Positions 53,630-64,000 of a stretch of 64,000 bases of DNA are shown one piece after another. How positions within the stretch are numbered: the stretch's first letter is position 1; the number at the start of each line of letters is the position of its first letter. The notes beneath the pieces were generated by a model. It made no database searches, was not told the DNA's origin, and saw nothing but the letters and a program-made list of their open reading frames with translations. This DNA comes from Rutidosis leptorrhynchoides (Eukaryota > Streptophyta > Magnoliopsida > Asterales > Asteraceae). The stretch spans positions 201,409,001 through 201,473,000 of the forward strand of contig NC_092336.1 of assembly GCF_046630445.1 (NCBI RefSeq), given 5' to 3'. A program made the translations under genes and the position numbers.

Positions 53630-55109
53630 TGTAACGACCCGTCAAAATCGCTATTGACGCGACACGTTAATCATTGATTCCACAGTGAGGTTTTGACCTC
53701 TATATGATACGTTTTGATAAAATATTGCATTCATTAAAATAAGTGACTTTCTAAACATAGAAAGTTATAAACATGTGGGCGAGTGCTTAGGTATAAGCAA
53801 AACCCCAAAATACATAAGTCTTTAATTTACAGGTTGACATCACAGTCCAATTATTTATTACACGACGCAGATTTATTTTGAATGCAATAAACTTTGTACA
53901 AAGCATGAGGGACTCCATGCAGGCAACAAGCACATCACAGCGGAAGCATTCTAAGGACCTGAGAATAAAACATGCTAAAAAGTCAACAAGAATGTTGGTG
54001 AGTTATAGGTTTAATTGCTCGAGTCATAAACATATATAAAGATAGACCACAAGATTTCATCAAAAGTTTATCAATAGATTCTACGTAACAGAGCACCCTG
54101 GTAACTAAACTTAACGCTATAGTGATAATTACCCCATTCGTTTTAATACACGCAAACCAACGTGTCTTAAACTCAAATAACATACGTCTGTTAAAAGGCT
54201 AGCGCTTTAGCTCGGACGGGGATGTCAAGCCCTATGGATCCATATACAATTATTCGCGCCCACCAGTCCATATCCTATGTACTGGCAGCTACTAGTTACC
54301 AAAGCTAAGGGATTTTCGGTTTAACTCAGTGTAGAATTTAGTATGTACTTGTGTCTTATCGCGTTTAAAATAAATTGCATGTATTCTCAGCCCAAAAATA
54401 TTTAAAGTATTTAAAAAGGGAGACTATAACTCACAGTTCAATATTGCGATTCAATATTGTAGGCAAATTGTGTAGACGTAATGATGGTAGACGACTGTAT
54501 GGTTGGCCTTGGATTCAAGAACAATATCCCGAATAATACCCAATATTTCCTTAGCTTAAAGCGGTTTGAAACCCGAATTAAAAACACCCGCGTATATACC
54601 TTATTATTATTAAACTTTAAATTATAAATTATAAATATTATTATGGATTGCAGAAGAAAGAAAGAAAATAAATATGATAAACTCGTCCGAATTCTTGGCT
54701 ATTTATAGCATTTGGCCAGAATTTTGGGGCCATGCGATCGCATGGCTTTCCAGGCCATTTCCCATGCGATCGCATGGGGTGGTCTGCCAGGTCATTTGTG
54801 ATTTGTTTTCTAGTTTGTCGACTTCAAATAGTGTTTACTGTAGTAAATACGGTTTCACTGTAGCAAATAGTGTTTACTGTAGCAAATAGTGTTACTGTAG
54901 CAAATAGTGTTAATGTAGCAAATAGTGTTTACTGTAGCAATCACTGTAGTAAAGTCGTTTTCACTGTAGTACTGTAGCAAAATACGGTTTCACTGAAGCA
55001 AATAGTGTTTTACTGTAGCAAATAGTGTTTTACTGTAGTAAAGTAATTTTTACTGTAGCAAATAGGGTAGCAAATAGGGTTTTACTGTAGGAAAGTCGTT
55101 TTTACTTGT

Positions 55110-55150
<41 letters not shown>

Positions 55151-55322
55151 CATACATACATATAATTGTTCATGAATCGTCGAGAGTAATCAAAGGTAAT
55201 TGTATATATGAAACAGTTCTAAAATTTTGAGACTCAATCTAACAGACTTTGTTCAACGTGTTAAAATAATAAATCGTATAGAGAATTGGTTTAAATAAGT
55301 CAAAATTTTTTGGGTCATCACA
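53630..55322 (-). repeat. LTR c of element C array (shared by units 2/3)
   Basis: 1,693 bp, the longest of the three C LTRs owing to extra minisatellite units and a (CA)n-(TA)n tract near 55111-55150. It has two CATGCGATCGCATGG palindromes near 54732 and 54765. Confidence 0.92.
54828..55092. repeat. TGTAGCAAATAGTGTTT minisatellite, LTR c
   Basis: About fourteen imperfect units, the longest version of this array in the window. Confidence 0.85.
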
Positions 55323-57033
55323 GTACCTCCTCGTTAAAGAAAATTTCATCCCGAAATTTTGAGTAGTACCTGTTTCATGAGCGATATCAGTGAACAAATG
55401 TGGATACTTTTGCTTCATTTGATCTTCACGTTCCCAAGTAAACTCGGGTCCTCGTCTTGCGTTCCAACGAACCCTAACTATCGGTATTTTGCTTTGTTTT
55501 AATTGTTTGACCTCACAGTCCATGATTTCAACAGGTTCTTCGATAAAATGGAGTTTATCATTGATTCGTATTTTGTCAAGAAGAATTACGACATCCTCTT
55601 CAGCTAAACATTTCTTCAAATTTAACACGTGAAATGTGTTGTGAACACTACTAAGTTCTTGCGGTAGCTTTAATCGATAAGCAACTGTTCCAATTATTTC
55701 GGTGATTTTAAAGGGTCCTACGTACCTAGGACTTAGCTTTCCTCGTTTGCCGAATCGTACAACGCCTTTCCAGGGTGAGACTTTCAACATGACTTTGTCA
55801 CCCACTTGAAATTCTAGCGGTTTTCTTCTTACATCAGCATAACTCTTTTGGTGACTCATGGCCGTTTTTAATTACTGTTGTATTTGAATGATCTTTTCGG
55901 TGGTTTCGTGAATAATTTCTGGTCCAGTAAGTTGTCTTTCTCCTACTTCACTCCAACATATAGGAGATCTGCACTTTCTACCGTAAAGTGCTTCAAATGG
56001 CGCTGCGTTGATGCTCGTATGATAGCTGTTATTGTATGAAAATTCTGCCAACGGTAAGTGTCGATCCCAACTGGTTCCAAAGTCAATCACGCAGGCCCGT
56101 AACATGTCTTCCAATGTTTGTATTGTTCTTTCACTTTGACCATCTGTCTGTGGGTGATAAGCGGTGCTCATATCTAATCGAGTTCCCAATGCTTTTTGTA
56201 ATGATTGCCAAAAACGTGATGTGAATCGGGTATCGCGATCAGATATGTTGGAGATGGGTACACCATGCGTGGAAACTACTTCCTTCAAATATAGGCGTGC
56301 TAATTTCTCCATACTGTCTGTCTCCTTTATTGGTAGAAAGTGAGCTGATTTAGTTAGACGATCAACTATCACCCAAATAGTATCATGACTACTTGCAGTC
56401 CTTGGCAATTTCGTAATGAAATCCATGGTTATTCTTTCCCATTTCCACTGTGGAATTTCTGGTTGTTGCAGTAATCCTGACGGCTTTTGGTGCTCAGCTT
56501 TGACCTTTGCACACGTCAAACATTTGCTTATATAAGTAGCAATTTCTGTCTTCATATTAGGCCACCAATAGAACTTCTTGAGATCGTGGTACATTTTCCC
56601 ATTTCCTGGGTGAATTGAGTACCTCGTTTTGTGTGCTTCATCTAGTACTAGTTGCCTTAGGTTACCATGTCTTGGTACCCATATCCTACCAGCAAAATAC
56701 AGGGTTCCATCGGCTTTTACTTCAAGCTGTTTTTCTAACCCTCTGCTCATTTCGCCTTTTTCATTTTCTTCTTTTAAAGCCTCTAACTGTGCTGCTTGAA
56801 TTTGCTTTGTGAGATCAGTACGAATTGTAATATTCAAAGCTCGGACCCTAAGAGGTTTTACTCTCTCTTTCCGACTTAGGGCGTCAGCTACAACATTAGC
56901 CTTTCCGGGGTGGTAACGGATTTCACAATCGTAATCGTTTAACAACTCTACCCAGCGACGTTGCCTCATATTGAGTTGTTTTTGATCAAAAATATGCTGA
57001 AGACTCTTATGGTCAGTGTACACTGTACACTTG
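55239..57033 (-). pseudogene. Element C unit 3 integrase, chromodomain and RNaseH end, nearly intact
   Basis: One minus-strand frame with a single stop near 55870 (the arginine of QQRLKTA). Integrase has [36 protein letters not shown] (preceded here by SN in place of SI) and TDGQSERT. The chromodomain ([19 protein letters not shown]) is complete, and the frame runs past the PPT into LTR c as in the other units. It is the best-preserved C integrase. RNaseH is truncated at CACTTG, joined to an LTR tail. Confidence 0.9.
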
Positions 57034-57237
57034 AAAAGTCGTTTTTACTTGTACATATATATATATATACATACATATAATTGTTCATGAATCGTCGAGA
57101 GTAATCAAAGGTAATTGTATATATGAAACAGTTCGAAAATTTTGAGACTCAATCTAACAGACTTTTTTTAACGTGTTAAAATAATAAATCGTATAGAGAA
57201 TTGGTTTAAATAAGTCAAAAATTTTTGGGTCATCACA
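57034..57237 (-). repeat. C LTR tail, true right end of the C insertion
   Basis: It ends GGGTCATCACA next to GATGG of element D, so this is the real outer terminus of the array. A deletion has fused RNaseH to the LTR interior, removing RT, gag, pre-gag ORF, PBS and most of the LTR. Confidence 0.92.
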
Positions 57238-57720
57238 GATGGGTTCGTAGCCTCCTCAATCATTGGAGACAAGAATAAGGCGATCCTTTCCATCCACCAC
57301 ATTGCCCTCTTGGCAAAGAACCTGAAGTACTTACCGGCGAACCTGTCCGAAACACCATTTTCTCTCTCATTTCCAGAGTTTCTCGTCACGATTATATACT
57401 ACATCAAATTCTAGATTTTATTTATCCGGTCGTCCGAACCGACAATCACCCCGGTGTAATAGAAGAAGTCAATGAGCTTCGCGCTCGGGTAGTGGCTTTG
57501 GAGAATATGGTGTAAAGGTTACAAACACCAGCAGCAGCACCAGCAGTATAACCAGTACTACCATCATCAACGCCAACAGTACCATTACCATCCCCAACCA
57601 CAACCGCGTCGTAAACCTCAACTTTACAATCTGTCCCACGAGCACCAATGTCATACGCCCTGTAGATACCAAGGAATACCAACAACAACAAACGATGAAG
57701 TGTTGATTCATAACTTCATT
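57238..57720 (+). pseudogene. Element D pre-gag-region ORF, part 2
   Basis: The frame continues in phase from 20471: [49 protein letters not shown], then a coiled-coil-like GVIEEVNELRARVVALENMV and a Pro/Ala/Thr-rich tail. At least six stops interrupt it. Nearly all sit where CAA, CAG or CGA would restore Q or R, consistent with cytosine deamination. The protein family is not recognised; it does not look like Gag, RT or integrase. Confidence 0.6.
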
Positions 57721-58498
57721 GGAGAAACACTCCGCGGCGATTATGTAATCTCTAAAGTCTTAAAGATTATCTATTCTAACCCTAACCATAAATCAGATGA
57801 GTGAATCAAAATGATAGAAAGAAGAGTAGAAACCCTGACAAGAATGATGCGTGATTTATAAGCTAGACTTGTTTTACCAACATCATCAACAGTATCGTAG
57901 CATCACCATCACAGTCAGTGTCATCAGAATCAGCAACACCTTTAACATCACAAACTCCGTCAGTTCAAGAATCACTATGGACATCATTACGAATCAATAA
58001 CGCGTATATTGTATCAACGAGTTATGAAGTATTAACTCACTCCCTCTGAAGAAATTATATGTATATTTTATATATATATATATATAAATTTTGAGATCAA
58101 AATAAATCTTTCCATACTAAGCTATTATGTGTAAATCTTAACTACTCGGTTAATTCATATTACTAATATACAATGAGGTACGTCCTTCGTCCGCAGCTTA
58201 ACCATCGTTAGCTACAATTTCTGTCTCAATTCAATAAATTCCAACTCATAATAAACCAAGTGTATTATTTAAATATATGTTTGATTTTACACTTTCATCA
58301 TCGATGTACTCAAAACTTTCCAATTAACATCATTCGTACCTGGCGAAGTTCACAAGAATTTCACAAAAACCAGCATCATGAATCAACAAATAACGAAGTA
58401 TTGATTCATAATATTATTGAAGAAATACTTATGTAATTTCTAAAGTTTTAGAGATTACTCAATTCTAGTTTCAACCATAAATTAGATGAGTTTAATTT
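57685..58498 (+). repeat. Diverged internal duplication in element D
   Basis: 57685-57806 (GAAGTGTTGATTCATAAC ... CATAAATCAGATGAGT) is repeated at 58385-58498 (GAAGTATTGATTCATAAT ... CATAAATTAGATGAGT) with many substitutions and a small deletion. Confidence 0.7.
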
Positions 58499-59320
58499 AA
58501 TATTTACTCATTAAATCTATGTTACATCTAAAGAAAATATACACATATATATTTTCGTAAAGACTGTAATAAAATTCTTTTGTACAAAATATTAATTGTG
58601 AAATTTTTTTTAACGGGTAGGTAATACCCGAGAGATATATAAATTCACAATTAATATGGTACATTATTCGAATCTGATTCAGCAATCAACAACTATACAC
58701 ACTATTTTCTCAACAATATACATTCTTTTATAAAAATTAAAACAACCATACTCATTCAAATTCAATTACATATGCTGATCTTGAAATCTCCGAATTCAAT
58801 TCGAAATATAACCAGTATCATCACTCTTAGATTCCTATATCTTTCCAAGTTATACTTTGACTCCAAAACTGTGCTAGAACATCATATGTATATTAACAAT
58901 TACAATCTGTGTTCAAACTCTCCGAAATTCCTGAAGACACTTCAAATAATGAACAATCGAGATGATGATCCAACCACATGTTACCCACATTTAAGTACCT
59001 GAAAAACTTATTAAAGCAAAGTTATAGTTTAACATGTATCCGTGTCAGACCCTTTGGCATTTATTAGCTAAAATGACTTTTCAATTCCTTTCCAAAGTAG
59101 TCAGTTTTGTTACAGCTCCAGCAAGTCAACTTCGACTTTTCAGTCGAAACAACCTTATTACAACCTTGATATATACGTTGCCCTTTCGCCATCGTTATCG
59201 GGAAACCATTTATGTTCCATCACATTAGCAATAAACTTACCAACAACTTCACTGATTTTTGATTTTCTGAAAAATCATTATAATTATCAAAACCCCATCA
59301 TTTACCTATCTGCATCTTGT
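57721..59320 (+). other. Element D internal DNA without recognised genes
   Basis: A short coiled-coil-like remnant (MIERRVETLTRMMRDL, near 57810) is followed by AT-rich DNA. Around 59034-59228 an open frame (SQLRLFSRNNLITTLIYTLP) is of unknown origin. No gag, RT or integrase motif was found in any frame inspected. Confidence 0.5.
58610..58629 (+). promoter_or_regulatory. Pre-gag-type hairpin motif (element D)
   Basis: TTAACGGGTAGGTAATACCC is kept although D has no gag; its first 14 bases recur at the PPT (60959-60973). Confidence 0.6.
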
Positions 59321-59379
59321 AACGAGAATTGCCATACGAATCATTGGGAATTGGCAATCAGTATTTTAAAATCTCGCAG

Positions 59380-59820
59380 CATGTCGACGCCAACAGTTAT
59401 ACATATAACGTCTATCTCCTGGACTTACATACTGCGAATGTGAAGTTTCTGAAAAACACCCTAAACTGCGAACTAGTTCTCGAAATTTTGAAAAATGCTG
59501 ATGAAGCAGCAAGAACTGTAAATGACCTTAACCGTAAAAAGTTTGATGATAAAGAATAGTGGGTTGGCAAAACTCAGAAAAAGAGAAGGTTTGGATCTGG
59601 AAAACGGATTGAGCAAAGTATGAAGGAGGCTGTGGACAAATCACAAGGACGAAATCTACCTTCAAAGAATCCAAATGATTCAGTGTCTGCTGAAATCCTT
59701 AACAAATACCTTGCTCCTTGCTCTAAAACCCTTGCTGACAATAATCTTCATCATCCTCTTATCTTAAATATTCTAAGATATCATGGTATCTTCCGTTATA
59801 AATATCCTCCATATTTCTGA
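59380..59820 (+). pseudogene. Captured poly(A)-binding protein fragment (RRM3 to RRM4 region)
   Basis: In one frame, from 59494: NADEAARTVNDLN, KKFDDKE, a TAG at 59557, then WVGKTQKK, EQSMKEAVDKSQG, NDSVSAEILNKYLAP. These match, in order and spacing, the end of RRM3, the linker and the start of RRM4 of plant cytoplasmic PABPs (FENADDAARAV, KKFDDKEWYVGKAQKK, FEQSMKEAADKYQG, DDSVSDEKLKELFAP). Upstream YNVYLLDL may be a decayed NVYVKNL RNP2 of RRM3. It lies in sense orientation inside element D. PABPs bind mRNA poly(A) tails; this copy is broken and cannot fold as an RRM. It resembles a transduced host cDNA or exon. Confidence 0.8.
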
Positions 59821-60958
59821 AGATATTTTTATAACCATTCTTATCTGAAATCATTTATCCCCTCGCGTTATCTGTATCACAACAAAAAGGAAACTGTTTT
59901 AGTTTCTAAATTCTGAAACCTTCGAGTATAAAGTATGAATGTTTTGAAGTAGTGTTAGGAACTGAAGCATGAGTTAGTATAATATAATGACACTTGATCA
60001 ATGTGATTATATTATAGTAAGTCATGCTGAGTTTCTAAATGGAACGTGATGATTCACAGATCATAACGTCATCATGTGACATATTACACGACTCTTGTAT
60101 TCTACTTAACCTCTAAACATATCAAGAAAATATTTTTCTTGGTGATTCGGTCTTTTCTGAGGTATTCTGGTAATTTGACAAATCAAGATCGTGCTATTAC
60201 CGTTCCTTTCTTAGAACATTAACTATGTTCATTTCGAAATCTATACCTACGAATTCTGGACCGTTATTCGCTTGACTTGAAGTTGGGAAGAGGAGACAAA
60301 AGTATGGAACCCTTAAATATAAAAGAAAATATAAAGCTCGACAACAACACGTAAATTACAAACCGTGCATATCAATACGTATTGCAACGTAAAGACACGG
60401 GATAATTAAAAATACTATAACCCCAAGGTAATAGTAAAAGTAAATAAAATCCTCCGGTGATAGATGAAAAAGAAGAATGACAGATATGAAAGTTAGGAGT
60501 ATATCAAGGATCAGAACGGGATGGAGCATATTGATGAATACTTTAAAATATGAGTTGAGGGAGAAAGAATAGAAGGTATGAGTTGTGGAAATAAGGAAAC
60601 GAAGGGAGTAGATTTATAGTGAAATAGCAGACAGAGGAATCGAAACAAATCATCGCATTTAACCAAAGAAGATCCTAATTTCTTTAATTATCGAACAACC
60701 AAATCTTATTACGAAGATTTTCTCTAAATTCCTTGAATTCCGGAGATCAACCGTGACTATGTCATTGGTTAAAAAGAACGTGCATTTACTCATTTCATTC
60801 TTTTGTGATAACTTCACTCGTACTCTTCACAAAAATCAAATTGCTTTATCTATATTACTTGATGATAATAAAACTCTAATTTCCAACTCGTATACGTCAT
60901 GAAAACATACTTATTGTCAGCCATGACCATCCCATTCAAATTTCGGGACGAAATTTCT
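59821..60958 (+). other. Element D 3' internal DNA
   Basis: AT-rich, non-coding, ending CAAATTTCGGGACGAAATTTC, the family sequence that precedes the PPT. Nothing else is recognised. Confidence 0.5.
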
Positions 60959-60973
60959 TTAACGGGTAGGTAC
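60959..60973 (+). other. Polypurine-tract region of element D
   Basis: TTAACGGGTAGGTAC directly before the 3' LTR, identical to B and E. Confidence 0.75.
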
Positions 60974-62744
60974 TGTGACAACTCGGAAATTTCCAACCAA
61001 ATTTAAACTTTATCTTTATATTATTCTGACACGATAAGCAAAGTTTGTTAAGTTAAATCTCAAGAATTTTAAACTGTGTTCATACATTCATTATAACCTC
61101 GACCAAATTCCGACGATTCACGAACCGTTATATATAAATAGATATGTATATATATGTATATATATTTTATAACTTGAGAATATTAATAAAGTATTAAACG
61201 TATGATACTTTACACGAACGTATTTGTTTCAATATGTTTATCGATGGAATTAGAAGATAATATCAAATGATTGATTTATCAGATACATTGTGATATGATT
61301 ACGGGTCCATGTTATGAGGTCCACTGTGATTTAAGAAATCTTTTCTTTTTGACAACATTCAGAAAATGGTAAAGTGATTTATAAGTAAGAACGTGGAGTG
61401 TAAATAACTTAGATGTTGGATATCGACAAGTTAAGTAACTCGACATTTTTTGTTAAGATGATTTCATACGTTTATTTAACCTTTGAACTTTATCCCATAC
61501 TTCACCAACAGACTGTAATTTAAAAACTTGAAACCTATTATGAATATATATGATTCTACTTTTCTAAAACGTTTTATGATATAACGATTTCCATTATTTT
61601 AACCTTTAAACAAAATGATTCTTAAATATATTTAGTTTTGGAAAACAAAATTATCATATTTATTTGATTTAGTTTCAAACGTACAAAAACGTTTTCAGTT
61701 TAAAAAGAACTTTATTATTAAAACGTATATAACTTTTATAAATATCTAGAACCACTTTTGACAACTCATTACTTAACCAGTATGATAAAGATAACAATAT
61801 TTATATTTTATTTTATTAAATATATATAACGATTTAAATTAATATTATATATATTTATACGCTTATTATATGTACATAGTTTTATACTTTTACTATACTT
61901 AAACTTAAACTTTACCTTTACTTTATTTTTACTTTACTTTAACTTTAATAATTCACTTTAATAATTTATACTTTAAAAATTCACTTAATAATTCATACTT
62001 TAATAATTTACTTTAATAATTCATACTTTAATAATTCACTTTAATAATTCATACTTTAATAATTCACTTTAATAATTCATACTTTAATAATTCACTTTAA
62101 TAATTCAAAAATCTATTATAAATAGAATTCAATAGGTTTCATTATTTCATAGAAAATTGAAAATATTTTCTCTAAACTCTCTCAATCGATTTAAATATAT
62201 ATATTTACTCCGTATTATTTCAAGATATTATTAGTATACATCAAAATTTTACGACGGAGTGCTGTCCGAGTGATTTCGAAATTGTTTTTCGAGCGGGATA
62301 GAGCTAAGGAAATTATGGGTTATAGCTATGGAGGTTATGGGTATGGTTCGGGAGTATTGCTTTTGAGTCAAACTAGTATTTATCATCCCCGTTGTGTCTA
62401 CGTACTTTTCCTGCAATATTGAATCTCAATATTGATACGTGAGCCCTCATAACTTAACTTTTATATATTATTATTGTATCCCTGACTAGTGCTCCAGTAT
62501 ATAGGATTATGCATGCTTATACGTTCGTTATTGTCGTTAGATAGGTTATGTCGAATCTTGAATTAAATACATATGCTATTAAGATAAGATATATGATATG
62601 CATGTCGTTGGAAAGCTAGCGAAAAATTGAGAACTTTTTATTTAGATATCGAATGGTTTCGATGAACGGTTTAGAAGTTATAGTCAATTGAATTTTTGTA
62701 AAAATGATTATTATTATCGTCGTTATTATCGTCGTTATAATCTA

Positions 62745-62827
<83 letters not shown>

Positions 62828-62927
62828 CATTGTCGTTATTAATAAAAGATATTATTGTTATTTTTTATTATTATTATCGTTATTATCGTTAAGATTATAA
62901 TTAGTATTATTATTATTGTTATTATTA

Positions 62928-63014
<87 letters not shown>

Positions 63015-64000
63015 ATTATTATCATTCAAATAGTTATTAGTATTATCATTAATATTATTATTATTAGTATTATTATAATTAAAACTAATATTAGTAACAT
63101 CTAATTATTATGATTACTATTATTATTATTAATATGAAAACGATATAAAAGACGACTAAAAGCTATTAAACGAAACGATTAGGAAATAATGAGTATGAGT
63201 ATCATGATGAAATTAAGATATTGCAAGATATTGATTTAAAGGAAAAAAAATTGTTTTCATTATTTTACTATTATTGTCATTAAAAGTATTATTATTATTA
63301 AAACTATCATTTTTACTAAAATTATTATTTTTAATAAAAATATCATTGTTAATATGAAACATCATTATTATTATTATTATCGTTTTAGTACTATTATTAA
63401 TAAAAATGATCATTTTTAGAAAATATAATTATTGTTATTTTTATTAGTAGAATAATAATAATTATTACAAAATAATACAACTTTTACTTATTATTATTAT
63501 TATTATCAATATTATTTTATCAAATAAATATGTGATACAAAGATATTTTACTACGTATAATATAATTACATTAATAATATCTATTATATTATTTTTATGA
63601 TATTAAATGAACTTTATAAATTTTATTACTTAAGAAATATAAAAGTATATTTTTATTATATAAATTTTAATACAAAATTTTATTTATTACTAAAAGAACT
63701 CTATTATTTACTTTAATAAAATCTGTTAAAAATATTTAAATATATAAAACGACTATATTTAAACTATATAATAATCATGTATAAATTTTGGAAGACATTT
63801 TGGTCAATATGACTTTTGTTGACTTTTGCATATTTAGTCTCGAGCATTAGGATTGTGATATACTACGACTTAACCTAAATTGTTAGACAGATATTGATCA
63901 AACATATAAATATATATAATTAATATAGGTTCGTAAATCCAAGGCCAACCTTGCACTTGTTCAATGACGTCATATGTATTTTTACTACAAAATACAGTAT
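60974..64000 (+). repeat. 3' LTR of element D, cut by window end
   Basis: TGTGACAACTCGG onwards matches 16163 onwards; about 800 bp are missing beyond the window. It differs from the 5' LTR by scattered substitutions, by a shorter TA tract (near 61150) and by different (TTA)n lengths (about 62744-62826 and 62907-63010). Confidence 0.93.
62744..63010. repeat. Two (TTA)n microsatellite blocks in D 3' LTR
   Basis: These are counterparts of 17907-18192 with altered unit numbers and new interruptions. Confidence 0.93.

Overview
This window is plant nuclear DNA from a eudicot. An asterid, possibly Asteraceae, fits the retrotransposon flavour, but that placement is inference. The evidence is a single-exon plant C2H2 zinc-finger gene with an EAR motif, a GeBP/DUF573 transcription factor, chromodomain Ty3/gypsy retrotransposons primed by initiator tRNA-Met, and AT-rich intergenic DNA. 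No bacterial or organellar genes, rRNA, tRNA or CRISPR arrays were seen.

Region 1, bases 1 to about 5.9 kb, is a small gene island. From left to right it holds the end of a Ping-like PIF/Harbinger transposon (with the start of its Myb-like ORF1), a Stowaway-type MITE, a C2H2 zinc-finger repressor gene on +, a convergent GeBP-family gene on -, and a Mutator-type MITE with a perfect 9-bp target duplication.

Region 2, about 5.9 to 16 kb, is element E: an old, 5'-truncated chromodomain Ty3/gypsy element with a 3.65-kb 3' LTR. Between its upstream acidic ORF and gag it carries a broken F-box protein gene.

Region 3, 16.16 kb to the window end, is one nested stack of LTR retrotransposons, four deep, and every junction can be read. 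Element D (+, LTRs about 3.8 kb, no recognisable gag-pol, carrying a poly(A)-binding-protein fragment) contains element C (-), flanked by the 5-bp duplication GATGG. C is not a simple copy but a tandem array with a period of about 7.7-7.8 kb and shared LTRs. Element B (+, full length, one gag-pol frame with four stops) sits in the first C unit, flanked by CTGGG. Element A (-, 2,469-bp LTRs, only degenerate integrase remains) sits in B's 3' LTR, flanked by TTTTC. Age order from nesting is D, then C and its amplification, then B, then A. By-eye LTR divergence agrees: about 16 differences for B and about 6 for A.

Features shared by these families are a PBS for tRNA-iMet, a conserved leader after the PBS, an acidic/serine-rich ORF 5' of gag, and a short hairpin-like copy of the polypurine-tract sequence upstream of gag. 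The most interesting points are the two captured host-gene fragments (F-box in E, PABP in D), the tandem C array carrying copies of D flank, the conserved pre-gag ORF with its hairpin motif, and the recent movement of the coding-deficient element A.
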